From assembly GCA_040357565.1 (NCBI GenBank), contig JBDODJ010000055.1: a stretch of DNA of 64,000 bases; one strand, 5' to 3'. The notes beneath the pieces are model-generated. The model ran no database searches, was not told the DNA's origin, and worked only from the letters and a program-made list of their open reading frames with translations. Of this stretch, positions 1-11,674 are shown piece after piece; the first letter of the stretch is position 1, and every line of letters begins with the position of its first letter. A program made the translations under genes and the position numbers. This DNA comes from Cercozoa sp. M6MM. Its lineage: Eukaryota; Endomyxa: Ascetosporea.

Positions 1-1139
1 GTGTGTGTGTGTGTGGGGTCAAAGAAGGTAGCGGGGTGGAGGTAAAGGTTGGCTAAAGCGGGTAAAAGAGGTAAAGGAATGAGAAAGCACCTCAAGCATC
101 ACTTCGCGCAGCTTGTCGTCGCTGCTCGCACCTATACCGCCGAGGGAGTAAGAGTACAAAGGGGTAAGGGGAGAGGTAAAACAGAAGGAAGATGGTACAT
201 GTGACTTCAAAGAACTCGCGCTGCTTGCGCAGTCTCTCGCCGCACACTACAACAGGCAGGTAGGTGGTATGGTAAACTAGTACAGGTATGGTAAGGCAGT
301 ACAGGTATGGTAAGGTAGTACAGGTATGGGAAGGTAGTACAGGTATGATAAGGTAGGAATAAAGAAACATACACTTGAGCGAGAGTCGCGCAATCTCCTG
401 TCGCTTCTGCTTGAGCAGTTCGCCTGTACAAATAGACGGACATGCCGGTTTGAGCCGACAAGCAGTATGGACAAACTGTACCGGTCCGTGGGTCCGGTGA
501 TTCGGCAAAGTACGCTTTTCGCTGTGCCACCTTGCGTGTGCCCTTAATCACGCCTGCGCTTGTTTGTAAAGGGTAGTTGGACTGGTCAATCGTGGACGGT
601 ACAAACTTACCAGCCTGGTGTCCGAACTGTGCACGCAGCTGCGGCGGCAAAAAGTCCTTGCCCTCGCCTGAGTGCAGTGTATAAACATGACGCATAGTTT
701 ACACGTCTATTTTAAAGGAGTGTACCAGCGAGGTGAACCATGACTTCCCGCAAACGCGCGCGTCTGCATAAACAACATCCTTTCCGAACAGCGAGAGAAC
801 TCCAGTCAGTCCAGGCTGATAAGGGTACCTAGCAGCGGCATCTTCGGCAAACACCGTCACTGGCTCGTACAGGGCGCGCAGGCTTCACAGCCACGCAACA
901 ATATCCACATAACAGCACTTCCTCCACCTACACTTGAAGAAAGCACACCAGCTACGGACGTCGGCATCAACCGTCGGCACTGGCACCTTACGGGCCACCT
1001 ACACAGCCCACCGTCCGATATTGGATGTGCCAACAAATTCGAGGGATAAAGCCACCTCCTTGCGCTTGAGGGCCTGAACGAGCTCATTGTGCCGTCTCTG
1101 CGACGCCAGGGCCTCTTCGCTGAAGTGAGAGTCGGCCAT
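1..1139 (-). CDS. PRPF4: U4/U6 snRNP protein PRP4 homologue, N-terminal part (runs off left edge)
   Basis: PRP4 is a WD-repeat component of the U4/U6 di-snRNP needed for spliceosome assembly. The start is the ATG read from 1139 leftward (MADSHFSEEALASQ). After splicing, exons give VPTVDADVRSCLRALYEP and then VTVFAEDAAARRARLREVM. This is the splicing factor motif (SFM) of PRP4, which in human reads [20 protein letters not shown] followed by RRERLR. Further left the exons containing EIARLSL and GERLRKQREFF resemble the helical stretch that precedes the WD repeats. The WD repeats would lie outside the window. Introns begin GTAC or GTG and end in AG; one (about 250-370) carries a short tandem repeat. 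The gene diverges from the FYVE gene with about 250 bp between starts. The SFM is the strong evidence; exon joins left of 700 are less sure. Confidence 0.7.
271..356. repeat. Intronic tandem repeat, unit about 20 bp
   Basis: Four imperfect copies of a unit like GTACAGGTATGGTAAGGTA lie inside an intron of the PRP4 gene. The unit contains splice-site-like GTAC and GGTA motifs. It is a local expansion, not coding. Confidence 0.7.
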
Positions 1140-1391
1140 GGTGACTAGTACAGGTCCCTTTAGACCCACAAACCCACGTTTAGAGCTAGCAGCACACGCG
1201 TGGATAGGCAGCACAGCTCTGGCTTTAGTGGAACCTCCAACCAGAGCGCAGGTTTTGTTTTGTTAAAAATCAATCAGGACGGAGGAGCCTCTGAGCCGCG
1301 ACCTGGCGCGTCTGGTGGTCTGCAAGCTTGTCGGCAGGCTCTGTTCACGTGAGACGGCGCCCTAGTTTGAAACATCTTGATCAGGGCGGTA
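1140..1391. promoter_or_regulatory. Shared divergent promoter region, PRP4 / FYVE gene
   Basis: About 250 bp separate the two divergent start codons, so both genes must use this segment or overlapping 5' leaders. No TATA box is obvious. Confidence 0.4.
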
Positions 1392-4288
1392 ATGGAGGAA
1401 CAGTTGTCCCAGCTTCAGCGCGAGCTGGGCGACCTCTCCGAACTCCGTGCCCAAGTCGCGAAGGAGGTGCGACAGCCCGTGTTTTGCGAGTGAAGAAGCC
1501 TGTTTTAATGTGACTGTTTCTCTTTGCAGCGCAGCGCTTTGGAGGCGGAGCTGACCGAGCTGAAGCGTGTACGCGCGGAGGTATGTGACTGTCCAGCGGT
1601 CCAAGTCACGAGAGTGATGTCTTTTGTTTGTGTTTGCACCAGCAGGTGCAGTCGCAACTCGAGGCAGCTCGATCGCAGCAGAGTTTCCAGTCCCAGTCCG
1701 ACTACGACGAGGAGTACGACGACGAGGAGGACGATGACGAAGAGAGCACGCTGGTGCACGTGTTCCTGGTGTTGGAGGATGCGCCGCCAGGTACACCACC
1801 TTTCGACCTTCTGTTTGTATGTGTATTTGTGTGTGTGTGTGCAGTCTGCGTGGGCGGACTCGAGATCAGCGGCGACGGCGCCTCGCTCGCGCACCTCCGC
1901 GGCGCCTGTGGCCAGCTGCGCGACCTGCAGGGCCGCAACTTTACCTTCCTGCGCCGCGTTTCGGTACATTTGGTCGTATTCTCTTTTTAGAAACACTCCT
2001 TTACGGCGTGTGTACAGGAGGGTGGCTACGAGAGTATCGCACGAACACAGGAGCGTCAGTTACGCGCGGCGAATTTTCTGCCATCGCTCTTTGTGGCACT
2101 GCTCGACTCTGAGGGTACTGTGCTCTGTGCACGTACACATGCACTCTACACGTACGTATGCATTGATTACAGACAAGGACGAAAGCGAGGACCTGACGCC
2201 GGCTGGCACGTACATGCGTATTTATGTGTATGCATGTGCACGTATGCATGTGTATGCATGTACGCATATGTGTCATATGCAAACGGAACAGACCGCTGAA
2301 TTTTTCCTTGGCCGCGCTGTCGACGCCGCTGCGAGCGCCGTCGGTTTCAACGCGTCGCAGTATAGTGTCCACACACACCTTGTTCTTTCCTCCTGGCACG
2401 TGCTGACTGACTTCACTTCACTCTTTTGCTTGTGTGTCCAGGTGAAGCAGGCAGCGTTAGTGCCCAAAGCACGGCCACACACACGTGTAAACCTCTTCAC
2501 GGTGTTGCTAGGTATGCGCCACCTTGTCTACCTGCCTTTAGCCAACCTCGACGACACTGACATGTCGCTCATTCGTGACTACGTCACTCCCTTAAATGAG
2601 GGTGGCCTGACTCTTGTCTGTCTGTCTGTACAGTGCCTGCGCACTCGTTTTATTTGTAGACGAGAAGTACACGGCCTGCGAGCACTTGCGTCTGTTGGAG
2701 AAATCTTTTTCGCCTCGTTTGCCGTTCTCGTTGGTGTGAAGCTCCTTTACCTCTTTTACCCCCACCCCCACCCCCCGCTCCCGCCTCTACGTCGTGTGCT
2801 TTAGGTGGACGATGCCATTGTTCCTAATCAAAGTCTCACAACGTATTCGAGCCCTCTAGCACTTGTGTTGTTGATTGGTCACTGTTGCTTCTGCTTGCAG
2901 CGAGCTGCAGCGACGTCTGCTGTTCCACTCGCGTCTGGGCAAGGTACAAACCTCCTGTACAGACCTCGCGTACAAAGCTCCTGTACACAAAATGGGTACG
3001 AATGTACCTACATGTAAAAGGTGTGCCGACGTGGACCGCCCCGAACGTACGAGTTCCACCTTTTTTCCGACGTGCTGGTCTACTCGCGCGCGTACCCTTC
3101 TGGCCTCTCGACCGTGTGTGTGTGTTGCCTTGTTTCTATTGTGTCTACGGTGAGACAGTCGGAGAGGCGGCACCTTCCGAGTGCACCGTGTCATGTATCT
3201 GCCTCCCTTGTGTCCTTGTGTACTGTGTTTGATGTACTGATGATGGGAATGCAGGCCACTGACGCAAGTGGTGGTGATGGAAACGCCTGTTTCGCACTCG
3301 GTATGCTCCCTTTCTTTGTGTTTGGCCATGTATGATATGACCCCACTCCCCCCCCCCCACGTGTGCTTGTAGGACGTGCCGCACTCCTTCCTGCTGTCGT
3401 CATCGACCAAGTCCTTTGTCGTAGCCTCCCTGCCTCACAATACCCCCTTGTCTTTCTGTGTTGTGTGTTTATGCTTTACGGTGTCAGGTGTGTGCCGAGT
3501 CTGAGGTGCTCAAGCGCACCTGGGTACATAGCAACGGACACGCCTAATGTTCATTGTAAGTGTACACCGGCGACTCTTGCAGGTGGCGCTGCTACAACAC
3601 GCGCGACGACTGCAGTTGCAACTGTATCAGAAATATGGCGTTGGTACCCCCTCCTGTTCCTTCGCAGTATGGGTATTGGGGAAGTATTGCGTGTGTTCAG
3701 AGGAAGGCACAGACACGGAAACGGACTCGTTCCTAGCGTCGCCTGCTGGCTCGCCTCTCGCTCCAGGTATAGTTCTCTTACTCGCCGAGTGACCGACATT
3801 CGCTCGGTGCACTTCATGCATGCGCTGCGCAGTATGGCTGCGCGACGAATCGACCAACTCGTGCATGTTGTGCGGCACGGGTTTTCGCACCTTTCGCCGT
3901 CGGCATCACTGTAGCTTCCCTGTTTGATACGGTCATAAGTATGTATATAATTGTATAAGATATGTCTATAAAACATCTGTATATTATATGTATATATATA
4001 TTGCACTTGCTGTGTTTGCTGTGACTAGGCCGTCAGTGTGGACGCGTCGTGTGCGCCGAGTGCAGTCGCGGCAGGGTACTTCAGTAGCCATGCGCACACT
4101 TGCAAAACACATGGGTCGTTATTTCGCTTTCTGCAGGCACTCGTGGCAGAGGTCAACAACAGCAAACCTGTCAGGTACTTTTGCTTTGGCTTTTTTCTGT
4201 ACGGTTTTGTAAGGAACTCTTCATTTTCTTGCATCGCAGGGTGTGTATCGGGTGCGAGGGTCGCTCTGAGACACGTCTCGTGTCCTAA
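1392..4288 (+). CDS. FYVE zinc-finger protein with N-terminal coiled coil
   Basis: This is probably a PI3P-binding protein of endosomal membranes. The start codon at 1392 opens a heptad-rich coiled coil (MEEQLSQLQRELGDLSELR, continuing over two more short exons), followed by a run of Asp/Glu (about 1695-1745). The middle exons hold a globular region I do not recognise, with VFLVLEDAPP and DEKYTACEHLRLLEKSF. The C-terminus is a clear FYVE finger assembled from exons at about 3830-4272: WLRDESTNSCMLCGTGF, then RRRHHCRQCGRVVCAECS, then NNSKPVRVCIGCE. This gives the WxxD, RRHHCRxCG and RVC signatures and all eight zinc ligands. The stop TAA is at 4286. Introns are many and short, several with TG repeats. 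The FYVE call is firm; the function of the middle is unknown. Confidence 0.82.
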
Positions 4289-4325
4289 CGTGACACCTCC
4301 TCCCGACTACTGTCGGTGACGTGTT

Positions 4326-4377
4326 TTGTTACTGTCAACATCAAACAACCTACTCGGCTGACTACTTGCTCCGCGTG
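4326..4377 (+). repeat. 3'-flank element, copy 1
   Basis: The segment with GTTACTGTC, CAACATCAA and CTACTCGGCT lies just downstream of the FYVE stop codon. A clearly related segment lies just downstream of RFC3 at 50052-50117, in the same orientation relative to its gene. Confidence 0.5.
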
Positions 4378-4850
4378 GAAGCAACTATCAGTCATGCCAA
4401 ATAAGAATTGAAGTGTTTTGCTAAGGTTCAGAGCTGGTAACCTGACAATTGAGTGCTGCCTAGCTTGGCATACCCTGTGTTTGGTAGAGTGGCGAGCAGC
4501 TTGAAACTGCTGCAAGAATTGAATAAAGACCCTCTTTCCAATACCAGGTACCTCAGGGATACTGTGCTTGTTGACACCAAAGCAACTGACTTGCTCTAGC
4601 TTGAGCAGGCAAGAGGGTTTGTTTTTCTTTTGTTCATCATCGAACAAGCCCCTCAACACTCTCAACTGTAACGACGGCCCTACCTTGGGGTAACCTTCTC
4701 TCTTCTGATATCTTTCGATTTATTGAGACGTCGAACGAACACTAAATTAAACGACCTTACATTCTTACTTTCTTTAGTCGTTGTCTTCACTAAAATTGAC
4801 AATCTCTCAATCAACAGTTTCCTATCTTCGGTCGGACTGTTTACGTTACG

Positions 4851-4918
4851 TTACGTTAGTTAGTTGGTCGAGTCTTCTAGGAAACCAACTAAGTAGTTCC
4901 CCTACACCAGTCCGGGGT
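4851..4918 (+). repeat. Dispersed AGTTAGTT...AAACCAACTA element, copy A
   Basis: It has the order TTAGTTAGTT, GAGTCTTCTAG, GAAACCAACTA, GTAGTTCCCCT, CACCAGTC. Related copies occur at 35431-35500, 35781-35840 and, inverted, at 50411-50470. All four are intergenic, in 3' flanks of genes. The segment GGTCGAGTC is vaguely like a Pol III B box, but this is not enough to call a SINE. Confidence 0.6.
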
Positions 4919-6011
4919 GGGTCACAAGAGCATGGTCGTGTCTACCGCCCGCTTACGTACTGTCGTGTTAAGTTATTTACGCATGAACCGAACTACTACA
5001 TCCGCGCGGAAAAGTCTCTCTCTGTGCTGAGAAAGCTGTAACAAGGAATTACAACCGCACGTGTGATTGCCAGGATCGGAGCCCGGAGATGCTTCACCTG
5101 GATAGTAGAGAGGCTTTTGGCAAGGGTAAGGAGGTAAGCAACACCCTCGGAAGGTCAGGGTACCAGTTAAAACACAGGACCCTGAGTGAGTGCAACATTT
5201 TCCCACGTGGCGCACCGGGACTCAGACAGACCTGACTGACCGGATTGTGAATATCGTTTCCTACCCGGCAAATCCGTGACACACCACTTACGATATCGAT
5301 TTTATCCGACCGTACGGACTGTGGTACGGGACCGGGCTCGGCGCATGGAAGTTACGTGCACGATATCACTCACGATCGTATGCACGTGCTGCCTCGCCTC
5401 ATTATCACCTTGCAGGCGTCGCATGTGTACAGCGCCGGTACGACATGCGATGGTACGATACGATCAAACTACCGGATATCACTACGGCATGCGATGGTTC
5501 AGTGCTGCACGTACCTACGCTAAAGTACGGTAACTAACGCCTGACGGTACCATACCATACCGTCACAGTTGTAAATACCTGTAAGTATCGATACGGAAAC
5601 GAACTGAAACATTAATGCCGTGCCGACGACCCATAACCAAAAAACGCCGCCAGATACTTGCGATGAGCTGCAGTAAACTTAGTAAACTGAAACAGCCCAA
5701 GGTAACTCTGGGCCGCCTTTCACTCCCCGAGTCGTCGGTCTAGTCAATTGTCGGTGCAAGTGCTTGCATCTATTCAGCGGGTTTGGTTCCTCCTGTTAGT
5801 CCTGCTGCGGCTGCAAGCCGACGACGCCGTCGACGAGCTGAGTTCGTGTGCACATGTGCAACCGTGACAACGGAATAGCGAAATGGTACAATGTGTTATA
5901 TAGTACCGTGCTTGGCGGCAGCTCGCTTTCGCTGGTCAAGGTCAAACTGCACCTTCTGGATTCCTGCAGATCAATTGCAAACAATAAACTGGGTTCCACA
6001 AGAACAAACAT

Positions 6012-8735
6012 TTATGAGATTGCTGTTTTACTTGGCATTAAGGTGTTAAGCATGTATTCCGAGTTCGGTAACAGTCGAAACGGCAGAAGTTTGTGTTGTT
6101 CGTCATACGATTTATTGAGCTGATCCAATTCATATTGGTCATTGAACAAAGCAGCTTCTTCCGCCCTCATGAGGAGCTGTTCCCAGGACTGTTCTCCGAT
6201 CACACCTTCACCTTCTTTCGACTGAGGCGGGTGCCTGACGGTAGCATAATCACCGAATTCGCCTCGGAGAATAGCCTGCGCTTTTGCGAACTTGTACTCA
6301 GGGCTCTGGCTCCATTTCTCGACGGCCAAGTGCTTCGTGCGGTTGTACTCAATCACAGACTTTCTGTAGGCGTAAATGCGCTCTCGTAGGTCCTCCAGCA
6401 GTACCGAAATCTTCGCTGCATCATCTGTGTGCAGCGAAGGTCGGTACTGCATCAATGAACAACAAATTGTTAGACTCGAGAGTTCCCCGGGGTGTTAGTT
6501 AGTCCTGTGCGAGTACATACCTCAGGGTAGATTGAATAGAGATGTCTTCGCGTATTGTTGACGAGAGAGTGTGAGATGTTGTGCGGCACGAGCTGATGTG
6601 GAGGAATTGGCTTGAACTCAAACGTCCGTGCTGCCTTTGACTCACCCAGTTGGGTGGACAGCGCAGTCACATGGGCGACCATACGAGCTGCCTTCACGAA
6701 TTTCTTGGTTTGGTCGCTTTGCGAAGGTGTGCTTTGCTGACGCGTCTCAAACATCTGGCGACGTGTCAGGTCCAAGTGCTACATCGCAGTGAAATTGAGC
6801 GGATACGGCTGTGCCTTTCCTGTAATTCAGGTACCATGAGTAGCAGCGCCAGTTGGGCTGCTCGTTTCGCCAAAAGACAGCGCACTGCACGCTGGCAAGT
6901 CGAAACAATCGTCCGAAAGCGCTTGATGACCACTTGCACCATTGAGGTTTGCTTTTTTCTTTGCATCATCTGAATCAGACTGACTGCGACAACTCGTGCC
7001 GCGCGCTGTTTTTTTCGCACGCGCAGTTGCACCACCAAGCGCAAAAAGTGCGGACGCATTGCTGCTCGCAGCATTCTTCGGCGTGGAAGCACATCCTTCG
7101 CATACCGCTTCCACATGCGCTGCACGGTCAGTGCGGCTCGCAGACGCGCCGCATTTATTCGAGCACGCGTTTGTCGAGCGATAACGGGCTCACTTAGACG
7201 CTTCGCAAAGATCGAGAGCAGTAACCCTGCAAAACGTTATGAAACAGTTTTATGCGACGCGCGGCAAACCATTGTGAAACGTACACTTTTTCCACGCACT
7301 TTTTCGCATGGACTCGGCTTCTTCTTTCAGCAGAGGGTCTGCTTGTTGCAAGATATCGACTCCATGTTTTTGCGCCTGAGAAGTTTAGCTTTAGATGTGA
7401 TACAGAAGAGATTGCGTAAATGTACCAACGACAGAATCCTCTTTTGTCGCTCAACGCGAGTTCGCTGCTTTCGCCTAGCTGCGACGAGGGAGACACGCGC
7501 TGCAGACGATAGCATAATCAAGGACTTCCGCTTCATATCGGCAGCTATCTGGGCCACTTCGGCAAAAGGTCGTTCTTCAGGCTGGACGAACTTTGTCTGC
7601 CTTCGTTGCAGCCACATTGCTCGCTCACGTTTTACATCTTCCATGCTTCGCCTGAGAGTGTGACGCCGCTTGCGAACCGGCTTTGATTTAACTTTTTGAG
7701 TCACTGCCGAGGCACTAAGGGGGCGTCTCGACGTGCCGAAAGAATAGGCTGCAGGAGACCTGGACGACAGAGTTCTCGCACTTTGTGGCCGTGTGTGTCT
7801 AATCACAACAGAACGTAAAAATTTACAATACGTCATTAAAATGGGGGGGCGGACACCTGAAGTACGAGGCTGGTCCAGGACATCTCGCGCTGATCGCTAC
7901 TTGACGCGTGGTCGCGGAGGGTCTTCCCAAATGACTCAAGTCGAGTGTGGGGATGCGTGGTTTCACTGCTGCGTCTAGTGGGGTATCAATCTGTGACACA
8001 AAACGAGCGGCCTGTGTCGCACCGAGGTCCTTGAGATCTTGTTTTGCTCGGCCGCTTCGAGTGGCTTTTCCAAACTGGGCACTACGGTCCATGACAACCA
8101 GTCCGTGGAGCGAAGCCAGGGCTTTCTATGGTTTAAATTACCTCTTTGCAGAAGGCTCGATGCTCGAGAATTTCGGGGAGTATGAACCTGGACCAACAAA
8201 GCATTGAGCAGGTGATCGCTGGGGAGGTTCACGACTGCTCTGAGCGTAGAAAAGAACACTGCTTTTGTTGGGTGCTTTGAGCGAAATCGGTGGTCCAACT
8301 TCCATGCTCATTTCGCCAATTTCTTCGGCACCTCCTTTTAGCAGATTAAACAACTCCTGCTCGTTGACGGGGGTAACTTTGACGGAAGGTTTTGAGCGAG
8401 ATAGAACTGTCTTGTCAACAGGTTCTTGCTCGTCAAACGCATAGGCGAACAATCTTTGGCCGCGAGGTGTGAGTTGTGTAGACGGTGAGTGGTATTCAAA
8501 TGCAGGTGTGGCGGCGCACTCTCGTTGTTTCTGTCTCCGGTTGACCTCGAAGGCGACAGCATCGTTGAGCTTCTCATCAACGGGCAGAATGCTGTCAATT
8601 TGGGCTGCAAAGCTCCCAACGGGTGGTTTACGCCTTTTTCGTAGCCTGAGTACTCGCCGCTGCGATTTACACATCCTAGTCACCGCTTTCGCCGCAGGGG
8701 GTACTGATGTCTCATCTTCATTGCTCGGGTCATCC
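6012..8735 (-). CDS. Ciliary-type protein with sperm-tail PG-rich (STPGR) repeats and IQ-like helices
   Basis: The gene probably encodes an axonemal or microtubule-associated protein. The N-terminal exon (about 8735-8150) ends in VGPGSYSPKFSSIEPS and the next has PGPASYFRCPPP; both match the PGPGxY core of STPGR (SHIPPO) repeats. Then come basic helical exons (about 7830-6840) with IQ-like spacing, for example RRMLRAAMRPHFLRLVVQLR and CQRAVRCLLAKRAAQLALL, as expected for calmodulin binding. The C-terminal exon is a coiled-coil-like stretch, KISVLLEDLRERIYAYRKSV. Introns begin GTACC or GTATG, for instance the one ending TGTAG at about 6780. The first coding exon and start codon are not resolved: the exon at 8735 begins after a TTTTAG acceptor. 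The identity of the orthologue is unknown. Confidence 0.65.
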
Positions 8736-9691
8736 TAAAAGAAACATTGTATTTTAGACCACTGCACCGCATGGCGCGTGCTTCAGGAGTATACAAGGAG
8801 GCCAAGCTGATTCCAATCGACGTTCACCTCGACAGATTTCACAGTTGTTTCTCTGCAACTGAAGGCTGTCCTTTCGCCATTGTCGAGATTGCTATAATAG
8901 GGGGTCTCCTTCAGCGAGCAAACCTCAGTCTTGCAGTGTTTTGTTCGTTCGACATGCGCAACGTGGTCTGCAGCTGTATCTTGCACCCAGTGTCGTTCTA
9001 AATGGTTCAATTTATGGTAATGACTATAGAGTCCACCCCACAACCGAAGACCTGCAGTTGCTCGTGATCACTTGCGGGTACCAGCGTGTCGAAGCAGGAG
9101 TAGCTTACTGCGAACGTCTGCTTTCTTTAGTGCATTGAGTCGCTGATTGCGAAAAAACTGCCAGCGAAACTCTTCCTAAGTCCCATACCAAACTACGTCG
9201 GCTTTTTTGTAAGATATTGAATTCGAGTACCTCGGAGGCCTTTTTCCGCAACCGCCGCTGTACCTTAGCACGAAGCTTTTTTGCAAGCCCTCGTGCTGCC
9301 AAGACGTTAGCGAACCCGTGCTTTCCAAGCCCGAAATTTCAAAGGTAAAAATGAGCAGCTGAAGTCACTTGCAAACGCAAACTGAGATTGGTTTACCGTT
9401 TGTTTGCGCTCGCGAAACTGGATACTGAAGTGTGTTTTAGACATATTCTCAAAGCCAGAACCCCAGTTAGCTTACACAACGCCACGATGAAGAAGTTGCG
9501 AAGACAGCGTTTTCCACCCGACCTTGACGTGTCACTGTACCCTCGCAGGGTCAGACAGTTTGTCTTCAGTTTCGTGAATCGTACCAGCACAGCACATATG
9601 ACTGAAATAAATAACCTGAAAGAGCCTAAGCCCGCAGGCGAATCCGGAACTGACTGTCTAACCTGTGGAAAGCACGTATAATTTTAATTCA
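8736..9691. other. Unassigned segment
   Basis: Two open frames were examined: minus 9302-9105 (basic, KKLRAKVQRRLRKKASEVLE) and plus 9388-9681 (basic, ending in LTCGKHV). Neither shows a recognisable family or convincing flanking splice sites. Either could be an exon of a small gene. I would not assign a product. Confidence 0.3.
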
Positions 9692-11235
9692 CTAGGAGTT
9701 CTCTGCATGGGTGAGGTCGACTATCTCCACTTGCGACAGGCGACTGACCGAATCTACTTGCAGTTCGTGGTCCGCTGCAGTCGGTTTGTCGTTGAAGTTG
9801 AAGCTGGTTTGCTTGTCTCCACGGGAACCATGCAGTGCGTGGGTCATAACACACATTGTCGTCGAAAATGCAATGGAGCGCTAATACAACATATTCCGAC
9901 AGTTTCTTCATCCATAGCTGAGACCCCTGTTCCAGTTTTCTCCCCCCCCCTTGTTGGAAACTGACACAGTACCGTCGCATCGACGATAGCGTCGAAAACC
10001 TCGCCCTGAAGCCCACGAGATTCCGAGTCAGAAGTGTATTGGTTCTGGATCATGTCGGCAATGTTGAGCGATGCTAGTGCAAACGTTGACACTCCCAAAG
10101 TGACCAACAACCGCGTTGGCAAAACTGGAACGAATTTGACTGCAAATAACTTCTTTTTAGCGGAGCGCGCCGTGACGACGAAATGGATAAATGCAGTAAA
10201 TTTAATGAGCACCTGCAGCTGGCGAGGGGATATTCTGCGCGAAGATAACGAACGCAACGGCGGTAAAAGCTAGTATCAAGGCACTTGCAAGAAGGAAGGC
10301 CCAAAGTAGGTGTGAATTTAGTCGGCGCTTTTTCCAAGATGGTGTAGCGACCTCAGTTGTCAATTCTGGGAGTTCAACAAATATACATTTTCTAAATACA
10401 CTGCGAGAAGCTTGCCTGTTTGGTACTTACCGGAAAGCAGGACAAAAGGGACAATAGTCAATGCAAAGGCCGAGGTGACGGCATCGCACCACGCCCATTT
10501 TATAGACCTGTGCCTGTCGCAGCTCGTTTGTGAGGTAGGAGAGAGTATGGACGAACTAGATATTTCCACAGATTTCCAAAACAGGCTCACGCAACCGGAC
10601 CTGTTCGCACACAAACACGATAGCAAGATTGTCGTTGGGAAGTGCGTTGAAGTTCAGTCGTACATAAAGGCAGCGCAACAAAGTGATGCAAACACCGTCG
10701 CGGTAGCTGCAGATGGTACCATGAAACAGTAATCTCCTGCGCGACACAGAGTTTCAAACGGTGCCACAAGACTGCTCACGATCTGAACAGCGGGGCAGTG
10801 AGCAGTTTAAATGGGTATCTAAATTCGAGGGTAGGCTCCTACCAAGATGGCCAAGGCAGACGACGTCGGACTTCTGCTCTGGCGCCACTTCAGTGAAAAC
10901 ATCAGCAAAATAGGGACTACATTGGCAATGAGAGCGACGCTATCCAGAACACGAAGAGCTGAGAGGTCGTGCCTGCTTTTAACCCCACAGTTGCTTCCGA
11001 CGAAACCATCTGCCAGTGGTTCAAACCCAACCCAAGATGACACCGTGAACAGTTGCAGTCTAGTTTCAACATTCCTCGTACCACGGCAAGCGCACTTGGC
11101 AAATACGAAGTTGCCCCACTCGGAGTTTGGCGAGCGATCTAAGACAGTATCAAAATGTCCTACCGTCGCATCTGCCAATGGACGAATTCGGTACCATACA
11201 CTCGAAGACAGAGGCCGCGCGAATTCCCTCCGCAC
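9692..11235 (-). CDS. Putative multi-exon membrane protein
   Basis: Several minus-strand exon candidates encode hydrophobic segments. One at about 10620-10430 has WAWCDAVTSAFALTIVPFVL. One at about 10370-10230 has basic residues, KKRR, followed by LLWAFLLASALILAFTAVAF. One at about 10160-10030 contains LLVTLGVSTFALASLNIADM. A polar terminal exon ends in VEIVDLTHAENS with a stop at 9692-9694. Acceptor-like CAG and donor-like GTAAG or GTGCTC flank these pieces. The 5' end is uncertain, and the segment between 10820 and 11235 may belong to this gene (it includes VLDSVALIANVVPILLMF). I considered a ZIP-type transporter but saw no metal-site His motif, so no family is assigned. Confidence 0.4.
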
Positions 11236-11674
11236 GCAACGCCTTCGAAAGGCTCACACCGTGGGTATGGCGGTAACTTCAGCTCCTGTATTGACAAAGA
11301 CCACTCAGCTTTAAACAACTGAAATCCTCAAACAACTGAACTGGGGGAGAAAATGACTACTTTGTTCACCTGAACATCGTACTCTAGCCGCATACAAGGC
11401 CTCCACTGCGATAAACTCACTGAACAACGCGAATACTAGGCATGCATGTCAACTTATTCTGCTCTTCCGCGCGGAGATTTGGGGAAAATGGCATGTGGAT
11501 GATAAATTGCAAAAAACCTCTTCGTAAGATCCAAAGTGTGTCTCACTTTGTTCCCGCGCCTTCTGACATGAGCCAAGAGAAGCTCAAAGAAGCATCTGAT
11601 GACGAGAAAGAATGCGAACGGCTTCCAAGGCAGGTGCATTCAATTTTGATTGCCATGTGTGGGGGTCCCTTGCT

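Larger units (their letters stand above)
4289..6011. other. Intergenic region with no convincing gene
   Basis: The short open frames here lack family resemblance and splice logic. The region holds one copy each of two dispersed elements (4326-4377 and 4851-4918) and one copy of the TCCGCGCGGA palindrome (5001-5010). From about 5270 to 5560 it is rich in short palindromic tetranucleotides such as CGTACG, CGATCG and GATATC. Confidence 0.5.

Noticed and set aside
4285-4665. 126-residue minus-strand open frame downstream of the FYVE gene
   Set aside because: No family resemblance, no splice context, and it overlaps a dispersed repeat.
4851-4918. tRNA-derived SINE at the dispersed element
   Set aside because: GGTCGAGTC is near a B box, but there is no A box at the right distance and no poly(A) or simple-repeat tail.
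5065-5130. Degenerate tRNA or hairpin (TTGCCA...TGGCAA on the minus strand)
   Set aside because: The arms pair over six bases only and the D and anticodon arms cannot be folded.
10230-10640. ZIP-type metal transporter
   Set aside because: Hydrophobic exons are present, but no His-rich metal-site helix and no conserved order of eight segments could be shown.
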